A DNA stretch of 64,000 nucleotides from Limnanthes douglasii subsp. nivea (GCA_036936605.1 JAUPFV010000001.1:248370925-248434924); one strand, 5' to 3'; shown: positions 1-12,940, counted from the first letter of the stretch. The notes: a model not told the origin generated them from the letters alone. Program-made: numbers and translations.

Positions 1-295
1 TTTTTATTTTATAAGCTTAAAATAATTTATATTTTTTTTTAATTTATTGTTATGTTTTTCGGATCCTTCTCCCGTATATTCGTCATGTAATTTGTCTTTA
101 TTTTTGTTTTGTTGCACATGTTTACGGTGGTGCAATTGGCAATCCTAAACCCGTTTTGAAAAGAGGTCTACTTATTAATTATTTAGTCATATTTTGCCTT
201 ACACTAAATTATTTTTTATTTTTATTTTTAAAGAAACTTAATGTAAGTCTTTTTCGTATTATGATCGTATTTTTTTGTAAATAATTTTAAAATTT
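1..295. other. AT-rich DNA, nothing recognised
   Basis: Low-complexity AT-rich sequence with no coherent frame, terminal repeat or motif that I can support. Confidence 0.5.
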
Positions 296-825
296 TAAAA
301 TAATAATAGTTTGGTACGTTAAATATACATTTAAAATTAATAATTATGATAAAACAATCTAATTAACAATTAATTGGAATAATTATATTATATATAACTA
401 AATAAAAAAATTGACATATAGGTGAAAAAATGAGTGGGGTAATTGGGTTGAACTTGACACGAATTGGAACGAAATCTCAACATTTAAATATGAACTGAGA
501 ACTCATGGACTAAATTGATACATAAATCTAGTCTATGCGGTCGTCAATCCTAAAACAACTAAAGTATATGGGCTTAATACAATTATAGTTTCTAATTATA
601 TTTCCGATATAAAATAGACTAAGTCTAAGGTATTCATTCAATTTAATCTACGATGATAGTCGTCCTTTCGCTGGAAGGAATATCCACAATCAAGCACAAA
701 AACTTCAAGAATGATTCAATAAAGAATATAGGTAGAATAAAACCTTGTTAGTACTTTATAGGGTGTTTATTAAGTAATCACAAGAGCAAAGGTCTATTAT
801 TCCGCAAATTGATAAAACTCGAATG
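296..825 (+). repeat. 5' LTR of copia element A
   Basis: Aligns by eye over its length with 6279-6770. Shared blocks include gtggtaattgggttgaa-like sequence, aaatctcaacatttaaa, catggactaaattgata and tccacaatcaagcac, in the same order and spacing. The left edge is uncertain by about 20 bases. The right edge runs directly into leader sequence without a primer-binding site. Confidence 0.8.
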
Positions 826-2060
826 TGATTCATATGATAAACTGTATGCATATTTGTATTGAATCAAAACATGATTTTTCAATAAAAAACCATATCCTTA
901 AGATTATGTGTTAATTGACTTGGTAGGGTATGGATTTAGAGTTTATGTGAAAAGTATATATATATATATTGATTTATTCATAAAAAAAACATGTTTTAAG
1001 TTCAAGTTTTTATGAATGAATGTATTTTTTTACAAGATTTGTTTTTTTTCATTAAGTAACAGTTTGTTTAGTTGTTGAATTTTTTTTCTCAAATTTTAGA
1101 ATCAACTAAACACTAATTTAAAGGAACAAAGCATACCTATTTGGACAACGGCTCATCGGCGGCATAACCTCATATGTTATTATCCATCGAAGGTTATCCG
1201 ACGATATTCGTCGTGGCCAACTAGCTGTTGTCTTTGGGGATGAATGTTGAAGCTTGCGAAGGAGTCACGACATGTTGTTATTGTAATAAAAGCAACATGA
1301 GGCTGATGGTTGGCCGACTAGCCGAGTTACAACAACAGGATGCTTGAAATTATTGTTTTTCCAAATATATATATAGATTGGTTTAATATTGTTTTTGGTT
1401 TATTTCACATATAATATGTTTGGACATGTTGTATATATTTATGAAATAAATGTTTTATATGTTTAACTCATCATATAGTCATACATGACTAAGGTTTTAA
1501 GTTTTGATAGGTGAATCATAAAATCATTTAATCAGCCTTCCAAAAGGTTAATTGATCTCCTAAGGATCCTAAGTTCCAAAAGATTCAAGAGATTTATTTA
1601 ATTCTAAATATTGTCGGCCATTGAGAATGTTAATAATTGGATTTGATTAATCATGAACTGGAGAAACTCTACTTAAAATTGATCCTTGAGATTTTTTTTA
1701 ATTCAAGTAGGTGAAATCGGCCATTTAGAGGGTTTCACCGGTACTTAAGAAAATAAAATTAATCCCTGAATTTATTTATTTTTAAGTCTGTGAAGTCAAT
1801 GAGGTTATTTTAAAGTAAGTAGGTGAAATCAGCTCTCCCGAGGGTTTCACGGGTACTTGATATAGTTTAAATAATTATTATTAATACATGTTAGTATGAT
1901 TCGCATACCCACTATCTTATTACCATAATATGTTATATTTTACGCGCATATGTCATGTTCAAGTATGTTAAGTTGTTATATGACAATATTGCTTATGTAT
2001 TATGTGTTATATAGGTTTCAGCTAATTTTACGGGTTACAATCTTATGGGGAGCAAACCTC
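826..2060 (+). other. Leader of copia element A with repeated hairpins
   Basis: Untranslated region between the 5' LTR and gag, unusually long. It matches the leader of element I (13,471-14,795) in patches. At 1710-1739 and 1822-1850 it holds short inverted repeats with stems ggtgaaa / tttcacc separated by about 15 bases; the same hairpin recurs at 14,523-14,552 in element I. Role unknown; a structured RNA leader is one possibility. Confidence 0.6.
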
Positions 2061-2065
2061 CAATG

Positions 2066-3000
2066 ATGGGTGACTCATAGTTTAAAATTGAAAATATTAA
2101 TTGAATTGTTATTAAAATATTATGATTATGACATTGCACTAATGAAACCTAAATCAGATGCTGTTACTCAGTAAAGCTCACCTGAAGAAACTACATAAAC
2201 CGAGAAACAATCTAATGGGTTATATTTGGACTTCATGCTTCAAAGGATACCAGTTGTGCTTTGTAAGACTGTCCCAAAGGATGTTGTCAATGCTTTAGAG
2301 TTTAGCAAAGAAGTTTAGAAAACATTTACAAAAAATGACAAGATAAATACACAATATCTCATGAATGAGATATTTACCCGAAAGTACGGTGGTAAAAGTG
2401 TTATTCGAGAGCACATTAATTAGATCGATAATTATAACCAAATTGAAGGAAATCAAGGTATATTTACCTGAAGAATGTGTGGTGGGGTTTATTTTTCAAT
2501 CTCTCCCATGAAATTTTGAGTATTTTGAGTCCACCTACAACTACATGCGGGAAGAAATAAAAATCAATGAATGGATTACACATACTGCACTAGCGGAGGA
2601 ATAGTTTAAAGATGAGAAGTTTGAAGTGAACATGGTAGTTTCCAATAATGAGATACAACAAAAGTGAAAGAGTGATGGCAAAATACCAAACTTTGGTCCG
2701 ACTAAGAAAAAAAAAATTATGAATCGACCGTAGGTCGATGTTTTTTCTACAAAGAAACAGGACATCTCAAGAAGGACTTTGAGAAACGTCCGGTTTACTA
2801 GTTAAGTAAAGTAATTTCATAATCTTATATTCATGGAAAAGAATACATGATGGGTTGATTCGGCTGAAATAACTTATATGTGTATTTTTTTGCAGGGTAC
2901 ATTAAGAAGACAAAAGATAAGTGAGGATGAGATGTCCATATTCACAGCGAACAAGAGCTTGTGAAAAATGTTAGTAATTTGTGATTTAAATTTAAAGCTT
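2066..3000 (+). pseudogene. Copia gag and protease region of element A
   Basis: Begins where element I also begins its gag (both read as an Asp-Gly-Ser start followed by similar peptides in shifted frames). At 2738-2779 a zinc knuckle is visible as C-F-F-Y-KETG-H-LKKD-F: the spacing CX2CX4HX4C is kept, but the second and fourth cysteines have become Tyr and Phe. A protease-like WVDS stretch follows near 2850. Stops and frame changes are frequent. Confidence 0.7.
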
Positions 3001-3269
3001 ACCACATGACATGTTTTATTTTTATGGAATGTTATGTATGTTTCTACGTTTCGAATGAACTTAATTTATTTTCCAGTTTTTGACATGTCTGGTTATTCTT
3101 GTCTTTTAGGAAATAATGGTTTAACTCTATCTTTTAATGATCTGTTTATTGGCTATAGTAGCTTCATAATGGAACATAACTTGTATTTATTAAGTGATGT
3201 TAATAGTCTCAAAATTTATAAGAATACACAACTTGAAGTGAATAAGATTAATAAAAACCTTAACTTTTA

Positions 3270-4180
3270 AAAAACTATGGCATTTGCAGTTAAGTCATAT
3301 ATCTAAATCAAAGATGGTTAAGCTTATATTTATAGGTTTATTAGGTTCTCTAAATTACTCATATTTCGGTACTTGTATTGAATGTGTCGAGAGGAAATAG
3401 ACCAAAACCAAAATGATAGGGGTAAATATAGCGAGTGAAGTCTTATAATTGATTCATACTAATATATGTTGACTGTTTCTAAAGAAATCATAGAACATGA
3501 AACGATACTTCATATTATTTATAGACTAATTCTCTCGTTTCGGATACCTCTACCTCCTTAATGAAAAATCAAAGGTGATGGACAAGTTTAAATCTTTTAG
3601 GGTCAAAGTTGAAAAATAATTAGGTAAAAGTAGTAAGAGCGTTAGATCTGAATGTGGTGTTGAATACAATAGTAGACATGACGGGTTTGGTGAACATCGT
3701 CAAATGGTATTTTCAGAATACCTAGAGGAGTGTGGCATAATCCCTCAGTATATAATGTCGGTTTCATCCTACATGAATGATATATCTGAAAGATAGAACC
3801 ATATACTAAATGATATGGTTAGATGTGTGATAAGTAACTTAACTATACCATTATATATTTAGGGGAAACCATCAAATATGTCGTATACAAAGTCAATAAA
3901 GTGCATGTTAGGAAATCGTTAAAACCTCAATTAAGCTTTTGAATGGTGCATAGCCAATTTAAAACATCCACATATATGAGGGTCTCAAAGTAATATAAGG
4001 GCATACAAATATCAGGAAAACAAATGGACCGAAAAATAGTTAATTGTTTCTTCATTGGTTTAAGGAGTCATAAGTTTTATGACCCTCATACTATTAGTAT
4101 TTTTTGAACATGAATGATAAATTTTCTTGAGGATATTGTGTTTGGGAGGAAAGAACTAATGAAGATGTGTTCACTTTGAG
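3270..4180 (+). pseudogene. Copia pre-integrase and integrase of element A
   Basis: A translated patch from about 3275 reads LSHISKSKM...GTCIECVERK in shifting frames, which is the HHCC-type pre-integrase domain of copia elements (H, then CXXC). Downstream, short blocks to about 4180 follow the integrase core and its C-terminal region, broken by many stops. The catalytic triad cannot be read continuously. Confidence 0.65.
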
Positions 4181-4599
4181 TAAAAAATTGTAGCGATTCA
4201 TAAAGGTTCTAATAGAAATACTCAAGTATCAGAAGATGAGACTTTAATGCTAATCATTTAGCCTAGTATGAACAAGGTTATACTCAAAATAATATTGATG
4301 ACACATATATGGTCCATATAGAACAAGATGGTACTCGAGGTAACCTTCCATAAGAATATCAAAATGACATTGTTCATAAGAATTAAACTTTACTTCATCA
4401 AAAAGTAAAGATGCCCTTAAGAAGGTCCATGAGAGAAAATAATGTTGTTATATCTGCAGTTTATATAGTATATCTTCATAAACATTAAGAGTCATATGAT
4501 GGACCTATAGATTATGCCGCATCTCACAAACAAGCCATGTAATATCTAACTTTCGGACGTGAACTGATGATATACAAAATGGTATATGTGTCTAGTTTA

Positions 4600-5690
4600 T
4601 TTTCCTGAAAACTTTTTTTTATCTGAAGAGAAAAAAAACAATTGGTTGTAAATGGGTTTTAAAAGCAAACATATTTATGTGGGTAATGTGGAAAAACATA
4701 AAGCACTCTTTGTAGCAAAATATTATACCTCACATGAAAGGATTTATTATAAAGAACCCTGCAGTTCGGTATCGGCGAACGATTTCTTTAGAATAATCAT
4801 GACATTAGTTGCGCGCTTTGACCATGAACTTCATCAAATGGATGCAAATGCCACATTTTTTAATTTTGTTATTAATATATATAATCTATATGATGCAACC
4901 AGGATAATTTGAAATAGGTCACTTAAAGTATATGGTATGCAAGATTAGAAAATATATTTTATAGGCTTAACAAACTTCTCGTTAGTGGTATCACAAATTC
5001 CTTGAGTTGATAATCTCTTTTATTCTTTGAGGTTAACTCAGTTGAGGATTATGCGTATCACAAGTTCAATAGGAGTAATTTCATTATATGTTAATGACAT
5101 ATTGCATGCCTCATATAATAAGAAATTATTACATACTATAAAGAAAGATCTATCAATTTTTTTATATGAAAGATCTTGGTAATGTAGTTTTTATTAGGAA
5201 TCCAAATACATCAACATCATTCCCATGGTATTCCTAGATTATCACAAAAGATATATATAAAAGAATGTGTCAAAATGTTACAGATTGGCAAACGGTAGAC
5301 CCTTAAGTACTTCTATAATAAAGGGAGACATACTAAGTCTAATTCATTGTCCTAAAACAACATTTGAGATTGTGAAAATGAAAATGATCGTTTATGCTTT
5401 GGCATGTAGGATTCAATGTATGTTCAGATTTGTATTATTTCAGAAATTGTCTTTTTGGGAATATGTTTGGAAATATCTTAGGGGTGCAATATCTTGGAAA
5501 AGTGTAAAGCAAACATTTATCATATCGTCTACTATGGCAGCATAGTTTGTTATGTCCTTTGAGGCATCAAAACAATCATTGTGGTTATGGAATTTTATCA
5601 CTAGTTTGCGTGTTGTACAAGGGATGGAATGACCCATAAAGTTTTATTGCGATAATAATTCCACAGCGCAAGTACTCTTACAGTAACATG
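4600..5690 (+). pseudogene. Copia reverse transcriptase and RNase H of element A
   Basis: The open stretch 4652-4912 reads like the start of a copia reverse transcriptase (GFKSK...GNVEKHKA.FVAKYYT, then ELHQMDANATFFN). At 5087-5098 the catalytic box is YVND where the family has YVDD, so one active-site aspartate is lost. From 5267 to about 5690 the frame shows the RNase H end of copia (WKSVKQTFIISSTMAA, then EASKQSLWLWNFI and a YCDN-like box near 5640). The whole is a dead copy. Confidence 0.85.
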
Positions 5691-5701
5691 ATATCGTTTA
5701 A

Positions 5702-5748
<47 letters not shown>
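5702..5748. repeat. Compound (TC)n(TA)n microsatellite
   Basis: A run of TC dinucleotides passes directly into a run of TA dinucleotides, inside the degraded 3' part of element A. Confidence 0.97.
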
Positions 5749-6278
5749 GTTCTTATGAGTTAAATAAATAGTTAAGATAGGTCAGATAACTACAGAGAAC
5801 ATCGACACAAACTTCATAATAGCAGATCATCTTACAAAGGTGGTATTGTCAGAGGTTGTCCAGAAATACATCATTATAATGGGTGTAACCAATTTGGAGG
5901 ATGGTTAGTTTCAGTGGGAGTTTTTGTAATATGATCCAATAATATTTGCAATATTGTATACATAAAGGTTTATTAAAATATATATCTTGATTAAATTTAT
6001 TGACATTTATTACTCTATTAGATATCTGATGTAGGATTATTTGAAGGTAGATATGCACGATTACATTTCATGTTATGTAATTAGCCCAAGTAATTGATTG
6101 ATATGATAATGTGATTATTGTTGCATCATATTGTTCACATTACGAGAAAGAGGCTTTCGTCATTTGTTGTTTATTGATCATGTATGGGTTGTACCATTTA
6201 TATACTGACAGTAGATTCATAGATCATATTGAGGTTAAATATATTCTTGAGTAGTATATGACGATCTAAGTTGGAGAT

Positions 6279-6770
6279 TGTTGGAATATTTATGTATCAG
6301 TATGCTAGATATATTTTGTAATTCTTATAAGATAATCCAATTAATAAGTAATCGGATTAATTATACTATATATAATTAAATAGGAATTTAAGATATACGT
6401 GAGCAAGAATTATGGAGGTCTAAGTGTGGTAATTGGGTTGAATTTGGAATTGTGAATAATTGTGTCTAAATCTCAACATTTAAACCTGAACTGGTAATTC
6501 ATGGACTAAATTGATAAATCAATCTAATGGTTATGGTCCCGATCACAAAGCAACTAAAGTATAAGGTCAAGATATTCCTTTAGTTTATTATAAAAGGTTA
6601 TTCGTTTTTTTTTCTGAAAGGAAGATCCACAATCAAGCACATGAGCTTCAAGAGTGATTCAATCAATAATAGGGATATCATGCAAACCCGTAAGTACTTT
6701 ATCCTATGTTTATTAGATAATCACAAGAACAGGAGTTTATTATTTCGTATATTGATATAACTATGTTGAG
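6279..6770 (+). repeat. 3' LTR of copia element A
   Basis: Starts TGTTGGAATATT directly after a purine tract ending ttggagat, the usual copia polypurine/LTR junction. It aligns through to attgatata near 6770 with the 5' LTR at 296-825. The right boundary is placed where similarity stops. Confidence 0.82.
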
Positions 6771-7403
6771 CGATTCAAAATAAGTTTTATCAAGGATGAG
6801 TTACATATTTTTTATGTTTTAATTCTAATACTAGGTTTTTTAGTTATAAATTTAGGATTTCCAAATCTAGACTCTGATCAAGATCTTAAGTTATTTTTAT
6901 GTATTTCAACTTCTGTTGTAGTTCAAGTAGTTTTATTCTCGTTATATATGTTATGGAAATGCCTCGTGAAATTGTATAATTTTATTTATGATTTATTTAA
7001 TATATATTTTTAAATAATGTATATATAAAACGAATTATTAAATAATTTATTTTCCAAACAACTTTTTTATCAAAACTCTCTAACATCAAGAACACTAAAT
7101 CCAAACCTTCATTTTAGTTCAAATCGAAAGTAAACAATGTATTCAACTTTTAATTAGCTTTATTTAGTTTTTACTTAAATAATTGTTCTTGAGTAATTTT
7201 TTTAGAATAAATAAAATGTTACATTTCATGAAATTTAATGGTTTAAACTAGTTCCACGTTGTAAGAATTAGTACTTAAGTATGTATTCTTAGTTTATAAA
7301 GTTAGTTCATTGAATTGCTGTCAAATATGATATTTTATATGGTTGATTCAAGGTTTTAGGTTAGTTATTCTTTATTAATTTTTTATGGATTACAATAATG
7401 TTA
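6771..7403. other. AT-rich spacer, nothing recognised
   Basis: No frame, repeat or motif that I can support. Confidence 0.4.
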
Positions 7404-7553
7404 ACATAGTGCATCAACATTTGTGCCTAATATTAGCTCACTAGGTCGACATTAGTGTAAACATGCAAAGCCAAACAACTTGTTTTTTTTCCAGTTTTAC
7501 ACTAATGCAGACCTAGTGCATCAAGATCGAACACGAATATCGATGCACTAAGT
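7404..7553. repeat. Imperfect inverted repeat (fold-back)
   Basis: Left arm 7404-7462 and right arm 7494-7553 are imperfect reverse complements of about 60 bases with a 31-base spacer. The best-matching ends carry cactaatg..gacctagtg and its complement. An additional inner hairpin pairs 7501-7521 with 7540-7560. It could be a small MITE or its remnant; no target duplication is evident. Confidence 0.7.
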
Positions 7554-9200
7554 CGACATTAGATATGATGTTGTCTGTACATGAACTTGATTAAGTCTAT
7601 ATCAATTTTGAATATTATTTGTTTTCAACCTCCCGCGCGATGTCAAAAAAAGACATACATAATGTATGATTTGCGTATTATTAATTTATATATATATTGT
7701 ACGAGTTGGACTTGAAACTCACTCAAAAAATCTGAAATTAGTAAGGAGATGTTTATCTTGTAGTGTTTGATTTGTGTGTTACTCATTCTATAAAAATCCT
7801 ATGATGTACGAGTTAGACTTAAACCTCGTTGAAAGAAGAAACAAGCGGATGATGATGATTATCTCTTTAAACAATATGTGCAAAGATATAATTATTTATA
7901 AAGTGGTGTGTTGTTTCTATTTCATACTTCATTTTTTTTATATTAATGTTCTTAAATTATAGTATTTTATTGTAATTATTTTTAGTTTTTATTATATTCA
8001 GAGCGTATCGTGTTTATTATTAATGTTGTTTTATTATTTAAGTTAAACGTTGGAAACTAAAATAATATCATCAATATAAATAATAATAACCAAGGAAATA
8101 TAATTTAGAAATAACAATAAGCAACAAAATATATTTTGGAAATAACAGTGCGACAAACTAAACTTACAATAAACTAGAGTTACAAAGTAGACATTTTGAG
8201 TACTCAATAGGTCCGTCGTTGTATGGTATTGGTTAATTACTCCATATATATACATACATTTGTCAAACTGATCAACTAATGAACTAATCCAATCAAGACA
8301 TTCTTTTTTATAAAACAAGTTTGAACCAATATCAAATAAGTGGTAGCGGCGTGTTCAGACGAATCATAACATGTTAATTGAACGCAAACAATATTATAAA
8401 TAAAATTGTTATGAACGTAAAAAGTAATTGAAATCGTAATTTTTTTCACGTTAACAAAATGTTATCGTTCACGTGATAAATGTGAACCTCTTTTATTTCT
8501 TTTTTGTGAGAGGGGGCAAAACGAATTTGAAAGGTAAAAACATTGAAGAGCCACGTAGATAAAATGCATACACGATGCATAAACACGTTCACAATGAGAT
8601 TTGGCATTTGCACCAGTACTTCAAACTAACACTTATATCAAAGCATTTGAGCATCTTCAGTTCTTCATTTACGTTTTTTCTAGTATCGTACATAACGTCA
8701 TACAAAGGAAAATCCAACAATATTTCATGCATTAATCGTTCCCTCACATGTCGCCCTGTCTTTTGACTTCGAAATAAAGATTTAGCGGTAACCATAAAAC
8801 CACAATGATCATTCATTTTTATATTTGTTACCTCGTAAATGAACAAATCCATAAACGGAAGAAAATGATCATGAAATAACAACTCTTTTTTAACTTTATG
8901 TTTAATTTTGTTGTGTTTGTATATTGAATTATAAATATTACATATGTTAGATGCGTTTTAAAGTATTTCATTCCTCATTATGACTAAATCTTCTCGATGT
9001 TGAGAACCATCGATAAACAATTCATAAATAAAATATTCGTCGTATATTTTAAATTTTATCTCTCATATGCATCATGTTTGCATATAAACATTGGAATTCC
9101 ATAATTCATTTTCACCTATATTTTTTTCATACGCGTTCTTCTTTTAATATTATGTTTACCAGATTATTTCTTATACAGTTTGAGTTTTTTACTACCAAAC
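7554..9200. other. AT-rich DNA, nothing recognised
   Basis: Several short open frames lie on both strands here, but none has a recognisable motif, a plausible splice pattern or a composition different from the surroundings. Confidence 0.4.
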
Positions 9201-9622
9201 ACTAATATTAGAGTTATTGCCATTTTCACGTGATCATAAAAACTCTTAACGTTTAGTGCAACTCTTAATTGCCACATATTTTATTTTAATTTGATATCCG
9301 TTTTTAATAAATTCATAAATTAAATGGTAATATTGAAACCGAAAATTTTATATTTGTAAAATCCAATTTGAACATTTGAAAAACTAAAAATAATACATTA
9401 ATGTTAGAGTTATCATAGTTTTGACGTCATGATAAAAAAACTAACTATCGCATATCCCATTTATCAAATTCAAGTTTATTGTAACTCTTAATTACCTCAT
9501 ATTTTATTACAACTTGGTATTTATTTTTAATAAATTTATAAATTAATTTTTTTATATTGAAACTAAAATTTTGTATTTGTAAAATCCAATCTGAAAATTT
9601 AAAAAACTAAAAATAATACATA
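9201..9622. repeat. Diverged tandem duplication, unit about 200-225 bp
   Basis: Two direct copies, about 9201-9395 and 9396-9622. Shared blocks in order: taat.ttagagttat, aactcttaatt.cc.cat, tttttaataaatt.ataaatta, tttgtaaaatccaat and aaaaactaaaaataatac. Non-coding. Confidence 0.75.
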
Positions 9623-10197
9623 TCATATCTTTTTGTTAAATCTCAAATATTTTTCTATTATTTTTGAATTTAAAGTTTAAAAACCTAATATACCATAAAT
9701 TACCCTAAGTAGTTAGGTGAGTACCGGATGTTCATCATTTAAAGTTGGTGATATATTAGGAGTTTTTAACTTTTACTTTAAAACAAATAAGGTGTAAGAT
9801 CTAACGAAAACATAACGAAATCTAGCCATGACCATAAATAATGATTTAATAAAAGAATTAAAAAATATAGACTATATAATAATTTAATTAAATAATAGAT
9901 ATATACCAATAAATATAAAAAATACATTATTATCCACTCAATACTCTCATTATCATATATCTTTAGCAAATACTCCTTTACATTTCTATTTACTATCTAT
10001 TATCCATCTATATTTCATTATATCCAAAACAATGTCTTCTAAAAAAACATCAAACACATATATATTTTTTGTGATTTTAATTTTTAAAAGTCTATCTCTT
10101 TTGAACCGTATATGGGGAAAATGTGTAACTACCATTAACTTTATTTTTCTTAAGACAAAAAAATAGATCAATGGATGATATTTTTTTAATTTTTTAT

Positions 10198-10412
10198 TTG
10201 ACAAGAGAAGAAAGACACATATATGAGAAATGAAAGTTGCGAGACAAGAGATGAGAGTTGCAGGATGAGAGAGGATGAGAGGCGAGATACATAGATTTGA
10301 GAGATGAAAGACTAGAGACGAGAATTGCAAGACAAGACACGAGAGTTAGGAGCGAGAGATAAAAGTTGTGGAGCAAGAGATGAGAGTTACAGAACGATAC
10401 ACGAGAGTTACA
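10198..10412. repeat. Purine-rich degenerate minisatellite
   Basis: Around ten imperfect units of roughly 20 bases built on gacgagagttgcaagacaag-like sequence. Almost pure purine on the + strand, set in AT-rich DNA. The open frames on the complementary strand are a by-product of the repeat. Confidence 0.8.
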
Positions 10413-12029
10413 TAACTAGTGTAAAATTTAGTTTCTAGAAGATAAATGTGATACCAAAAAACTAGATGCAAGACCAGAGTTCATTTGGTTCGTAAAAAAA
10501 ATCCAAAAAATATTGTTCATGAGTTTAGTTTTTTCGTTTTAAAAAAATAAAAAAATAATTATTATTTTGATTTTTTTCTTCTAAATTGAAATTTAAAATT
10601 TATAGATTTTTAAAAATTTAAATTAAAAAAGTATATACACACGCCTAATAATTTTATATAAAAAAATATTTTAGATATATAATATGTTGATTTTTTATAT
10701 TAAACCATAATAATTTGTTGCATCAAACAATAATTTACCACTAAATAATAGCCGTAATTTGTTTGCGGCTTATTATGGACTTTTGGTTTTTATATAAATA
10801 ATTATATATGCACCGTTGTGGAAGTTAAAAGTTGGATTTGTGCTAGAATTACTAAATTATTATAATATATAAATTTAATAATCATAAACTTTATTATGTT
10901 ATTATTTAAGTTTAAATTGTTTTGTAGTCTTTTGTGTATTCTGTTATCTTTTATTTGGTCATTCAATTCTAAAATTTATATTTTGGATTTCTCGATTTGG
11001 AAAAATCTATAAACTTAGTCAATGACGCGTGATCTCCTCTGATGCAACCATATCTTACAAAGTCAATTGGAAAAACATTACCCAAATAGTCCTTCGACTT
11101 TAATTCTATTTTAAGCCTTTAAATTTAATATTCTAAAATATTATTTGTCTTTTATTTTTATTCTTCTAAAAATAAAGTATCTTAAATTATCATTTTGAAA
11201 AAAACAAAAAAACATAACATAAAAAAATCATTGATTGTATGCCTATCAATTGCTCTTTCATTTATATATGTACATCGTCCACCATTTTGTATATATATAT
11301 ATTCCCGACTTTACAATATAAAAATTAAACAAAAAACAACATTTTCGGTTTGCGTGTTGAAGTGTAAAATGACTATATATGCGTGTTGTATTGCGGTTAG
11401 GGAGAGTTATACATTTTTGTTTGTGTAATCGAGGTTAGAGAGAGTTATACACTCACGTGGTGAAGTGTTGGTCAATAATAACTTATAGCGTGTCACGTTG
11501 ACGCCGAATTAATGTTTTTTATGTTTAAACAACAACTGAGTTTATATATGGAAACAATATATACATTAGTTCGTCACAAGCTAAATAAGGATTTGTCATC
11601 GTTTTTTTCTTGTTGTTGATGTAAACTCCAACATTCAATTTGTTATTCTAGTAGTTTATTTAATCCTTAGTTGTAATGTTAACAAAAATATTTTGAGAGA
11701 AAATTTTATTTTATCATAATTTGTTTTTTGAAATTTAAACCAATAATGAGATAATTATTAATAATGACAACACACTTTTTTAGTATGACCCTTATGGTAT
11801 TTTATCACATATATGATATCAGTTAAACTATGGTGTTAGCACTATGCGAGATATGGTGTCTACATTCTGAATTGATAATGGGAAATATAACTATTCCTTT
11901 AATTTTTTCACTAATAATATAAAAATATTTATGATTTCACTTTGATTATTTATTTCTTGTGTTAAAAACATAATTATCAAAACATATGCATCATCATTTG
12001 ACAACAATTCACTATCTAATCCACGAAAG
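10413..12029. other. AT-rich spacer
   Basis: No gene supported. A short direct repeat (gttag.gagagttatac, at about 11,396 and 11,433) is the only structure noticed. The 77-codon frame at 11,195-11,428 has no recognisable feature. Confidence 0.4.
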
Positions 12030-12571
12030 AGCATTCCCAATAACATGAATCAGCTACTGAGCACACTGGAAAAAAATGGACTATCATAGACCATTTGGCA
12101 ATTTTTTTTTATCCTTTATGCTAAAGGCATAATGTGCTTATATTTTACTATTTTTCAGGTGTTTCCCATTATTGTTCAGGATATATTTAGTCAAACGTTC
12201 ACATACATTATACATATCTTCTTTTGTTTTTAATACTAGTTCATATTTTTCTGTCGGCTTTCAAGACTAATCTATTTATGTGATATTCACTTGTAATTGT
12301 ATGTTGTAAATTGGTGAGACGATAGTCTATTTGGTCGAGAGTGCTGCACATTTAATTATGGGGAATATGTGAAGGTTGGATTGGCTGAATTGGAACTATG
12401 TCAAGCAAACAAAGAGGTACCTTGCTCTGTTTATGTATGCACTCAATTGCTGCAAGTTTCAACTTTCGGATCCTATTATCAATGTTGTACCTGGAAATGC
12501 TTCAAAATAGTATGTAGGCTCATCTTGGGATGAACTCAAACACACAAGGCAAGCGATTAGATTCTTGGTGT
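12030..12571 (+). pseudogene. Myosin XI DIL-domain gene fragment
   Basis: A fragment of a plant class XI myosin heavy-chain gene, covering part of the C-terminal dilute (DIL) cargo-binding domain. Four exon-like pieces lie in the right order: 12,030-12,083 (QLLSTLEKN), 12,159 to about 12,213 after a pyrimidine-rich CAG (IVQDIFSQTFTYI), 12,336-12,416 (RECCTFNYGEYVKVGLAEL) and 12,511-12,571 (YVGSSWDELKHTRQAIRFLV). The last two are separated by a 94-base intron, 12,417-12,510, starting GTACC and ending ATAG, phase 0. Exon order and motifs match the DIL domain; the motor, neck and coiled coil are absent, part of the sequence between pieces two and three is lost, and piece one runs into a stop. 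It is a genomic, not a cDNA-derived, fragment. The second half of the last intron and the last exon are also present as an inverted copy downstream. Confidence 0.85.
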
Positions 12572-12940
12572 GTGTTTTTTTATTCTGCCTTACTAAATAA
12601 TATCAATATTGAATATAGTTTTTATATTGTTGAGTATGATATATATATAAAGAGATGACGTACATATAAAAATAGAAAAGCAATCGATAAGTATACAATT
12701 AAATATTTTTATACCGTATTTTGTTTTTTAGAAACAGAGGATCACAAATTTAAAATAATTTGGTTTTAGAATAATACAAAAATTTAAAATAAAATAAAAT
12801 AAAATCGAGAAAAACACACACACCAAAAATCCAATCGTTTGCCTTGTGTGTTTGAGTTCATCCCAAGATGAGCATGCATACTATTTTGAAGCATTTTCAC
12901 GTACAACATTGATAATAGGATCCGAAAGTTGAAACTTGCA
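12451..12940. repeat. Inverted duplication of myosin intron/exon
   Basis: Left arm 12,451-12,579 (latter part of the intron plus the exon with SSWDELKHTRQA) and right arm 12,811-12,940 are near-perfect reverse complements of about 130 bases, separated by 231 bases of AT-rich spacer. A transcript through the locus would fold into a long hairpin with an exon of a conserved gene in the stem. By eye there are only a handful of mismatches between the arms, so the duplication is much younger than the surrounding transposons. Confidence 0.93.

Larger units (their letters stand above)
296..6770 (+). mobile_element. Copia-type LTR retrotransposon A, decayed
   Basis: An old Ty1/copia element with both LTRs (about 296-825 and 6279-6770), a leader of about 1.2 kb, then gag, protease, integrase, reverse transcriptase and RNase H in copia order. 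Every domain is broken by stops and frameshifts, so it cannot make protein. The tRNA primer site expected after the 5' LTR is missing: the sequence passes straight from the LTR end into the leader, whereas the related element I at 13.1-15.35 kb keeps this site. Family and order are clear; the outer ends are approximate because the LTRs have diverged and I cannot see a convincing target-site duplication. Confidence 0.88.

Noticed and set aside
11195..11428. 77-codon plus-strand frame
   Set aside because: Hydrophobic, AT-driven composition, no start context, motif or neighbour to support it.
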